The notes below the pieces were generated by a model that was not told the DNA's origin, made no database searches, and saw only the letters and a list, made by a program, of their open reading frames with translations. Below, in pieces: positions 54,943-55,678 of a stretch of 55,678 bases of DNA (positions are counted from its first letter, which is position 1; each line of letters starts with the position of its first letter). The translations under genes were made by a program, and so were the position numbers. The DNA lies in the NCBI GenBank assembly GCA_002748325.1, contig PDSD01000022.1, positions 1 through 55,678 of the forward strand, written 5' to 3'. Source of the DNA: Arachnia propionica (lineage in GTDB: Bacteria > Actinomycetota > Actinomycetes > Propionibacteriales > Propionibacteriaceae).

Positions 54943-55678
54943 TACTGCTTTCCCCCTTTGCTCAACAACTGTTCGATTGCGTCTTCAGGTGGCTCCACCA
55001 ACTCCAGCTGGTCCTTAGCCACGTGATAGAACCCAAGCCGGATCTCGGCTTCCGGCACGTCATGGGTGAGGGCCCATGCCCGCCGGTAAACCGCGAGCTG
55101 GATCGGATCGGCACCGCCACTGCCAGTCTTCCAGTCAACAATCAGCCAGTGGCCGGTTTTTTCTCGGTAAACCGCATCAATCTGGCCACGCACCACGTGC
55201 TGGCCGACTGGGAACTCGAAGGCAACTTCTACGGCGGCCGGGATTCGGCTAGCGAACTGTCCCTGCTCAAAGCACTGGATGAGTTTTTCCAGCTCCGGTG
55301 GCCTGGGAGGCTGCAGCTCAACCAGGTCTAGCTCGGGTTGATCACCGAACCGCTCTTGCACCCAGGCATGGAATTGAGTGCCCAGTTGGGCGGCTCGCTG
55401 CGGGCGCCGCGGCATTCGCCGCACTAGTTGTTGGGCAAAGCCATCGGGCCTGGTGCCCAGCACCACCAGCTCAGAGGCGGTGAGTCCGGGCGGCAACGGT
55501 TGCGACGGCTCGCTGGGTAGCCGCTGGGCTACCAACGCTTCGATGTTGGCATCCCACCGTGCCAGTTGCTGCAATTCTTGCTGGGTGGCTACCTGGCCGC
55601 GCCATACCCAGTCCTCGGCCGCGGTCTCGGCCTGCTCGACCAGGGCTTGGCCCTCGCTGATACCCGATTCCCAGGCGG
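54942..55678 (-). CDS. AdnA/UvrD-type helicase-nuclease, C-terminal part (5' cut by window)
   Basis: About 245 C-terminal residues; the frame is open to the window edge, and the visible start-like codons are internal. It is the PD-(D/E)XK nuclease domain of a PcrA/UvrD-family recombination helicase: GTQFHAWVQERF, RGQIDAVYREKTGHWLIVDW with the D-x-K-T step and PIQLAVYRRAW are typical. By synteny with nudC it is probably one subunit of the AdnAB helicase-nuclease that processes DNA ends. Which subunit cannot be decided from this end alone. Confidence 0.85.
   Translation of the reverse strand, partial: AWESGISEGQALVEQAETAAEDWVWRGQVATQQELQQLARWDANIEALVAQRLPSEPSQPLPPGLTASELVVLGTRPDGFAQQLVRRMPRRPQRAAQLGTQFHAWVQERFGDQPELDLVELQPPRPPELEKLIQCFEQGQFASRIPAAVEVAFEFPVGQHVVRGQIDAVYREKTGHWLIVDWKTGSGGADPIQLAVYRRAWALTHDVPEAEIRLGFYHVAKDQLELVEPPEDAIEQLLSKGGKQ

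Noticed and set aside
1..55678. CRISPR array, insertion sequence, prophage, defence or biosynthetic gene cluster
   Set aside because: No direct-repeat/spacer pattern, transposase, integrase, phage structural gene, or known defence or biosynthetic enzyme set was found; gene content is housekeeping.

Overview
The window is a gene-dense stretch of an actinobacterial chromosome with moderately high GC. Lineage markers are RbpA, SepH, the PimA/PatA phosphatidylinositol-mannoside enzymes, the GarA-type FHA protein beside two MerR regulators and a DUF151 nuclease, and the actinobacterial families DUF3000, DUF3710, DUF4193, DUF4235 and DUF5998. Several gene orders match blocks known from Mycobacterium tuberculosis (Rv1823-Rv1830, Rv2610c-Rv2614c, Rv2680-Rv2682c, nudC beside an Adn-type helicase). 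Intergenic gaps are very short (none exceeds about 170 bp) and most operon genes overlap by 1-4 bases, which suggests a compact, streamlined genome. I cannot name the order or genus.

Layout. 1-5662: Mrp/Mnh Na+/H+ antiporter operon (fused A-B, C, D, a short E, F, G), cut at its 5' end by the window edge. 5717-11106: direct-sulfhydrylation methionine genes metY-metX-metW, then lipoprotein N-acyltransferase and polyprenol-phosphate mannose synthase. 11103-16044: RbpA, a glycerophosphodiester phosphodiesterase, a broken pyridoxal kinase, a MurA-like enzyme with an N-terminal helix-turn-helix, and dihydrolipoyl dehydrogenase. 16169-22567: two tandem DUF4870 membrane proteins with Q/P/G/Y-rich tails, a TauE-type permease, a PLP-binding protein, DUF2853, two orphan Tad-pilus-like pseudopilins, PPi-dependent phosphofructokinase and a YihY membrane protein.

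22615-31274 (all minus): MerR, DUF151 nuclease, FtsR-like MerR, FHA, DUF881/DUF1290/DUF881, PimA, PatA, HIT hydrolase and ThrS. Two loci that are separate in M. tuberculosis are joined here, and gcvH and pgsA are missing from their usual places. 31358-37849: a frameshifted methyltransferase, YbaK, four tRNA genes, a SirB/CbiX-like protein whose mRNA starts directly at a tRNA end, MsrB, DUF3000, RNase D and DXS. 37950-48218: aconitase, a TrmA-type RNA methyltransferase, DUF3710, dUTPase, DUF4235, DUF4193, SepH, thymidine kinase, a glycosyltransferase, an alkaline-phosphatase-family enzyme and DUF5998. 48258-55678: an App1-like phosphatase, topoisomerase IV ParC and ParE facing each other, a small zinc-ribbon protein, NudC and the C-terminus of an Adn/UvrD-type helicase-nuclease.

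Most genes are housekeeping. I found no CRISPR array, insertion sequence, prophage, defence island or biosynthetic cluster. The most notable signals are structural. Six of ten convergent gene pairs share a 4-base stop-to-stop overlap. Two genes (pdxY and a methyltransferase) carry internal out-of-frame deletions whose 3' parts are still readable. A tRNA is immediately followed by the ribosome-binding site of a protein gene. A helix-turn-helix is fused to a MurA enzyme.
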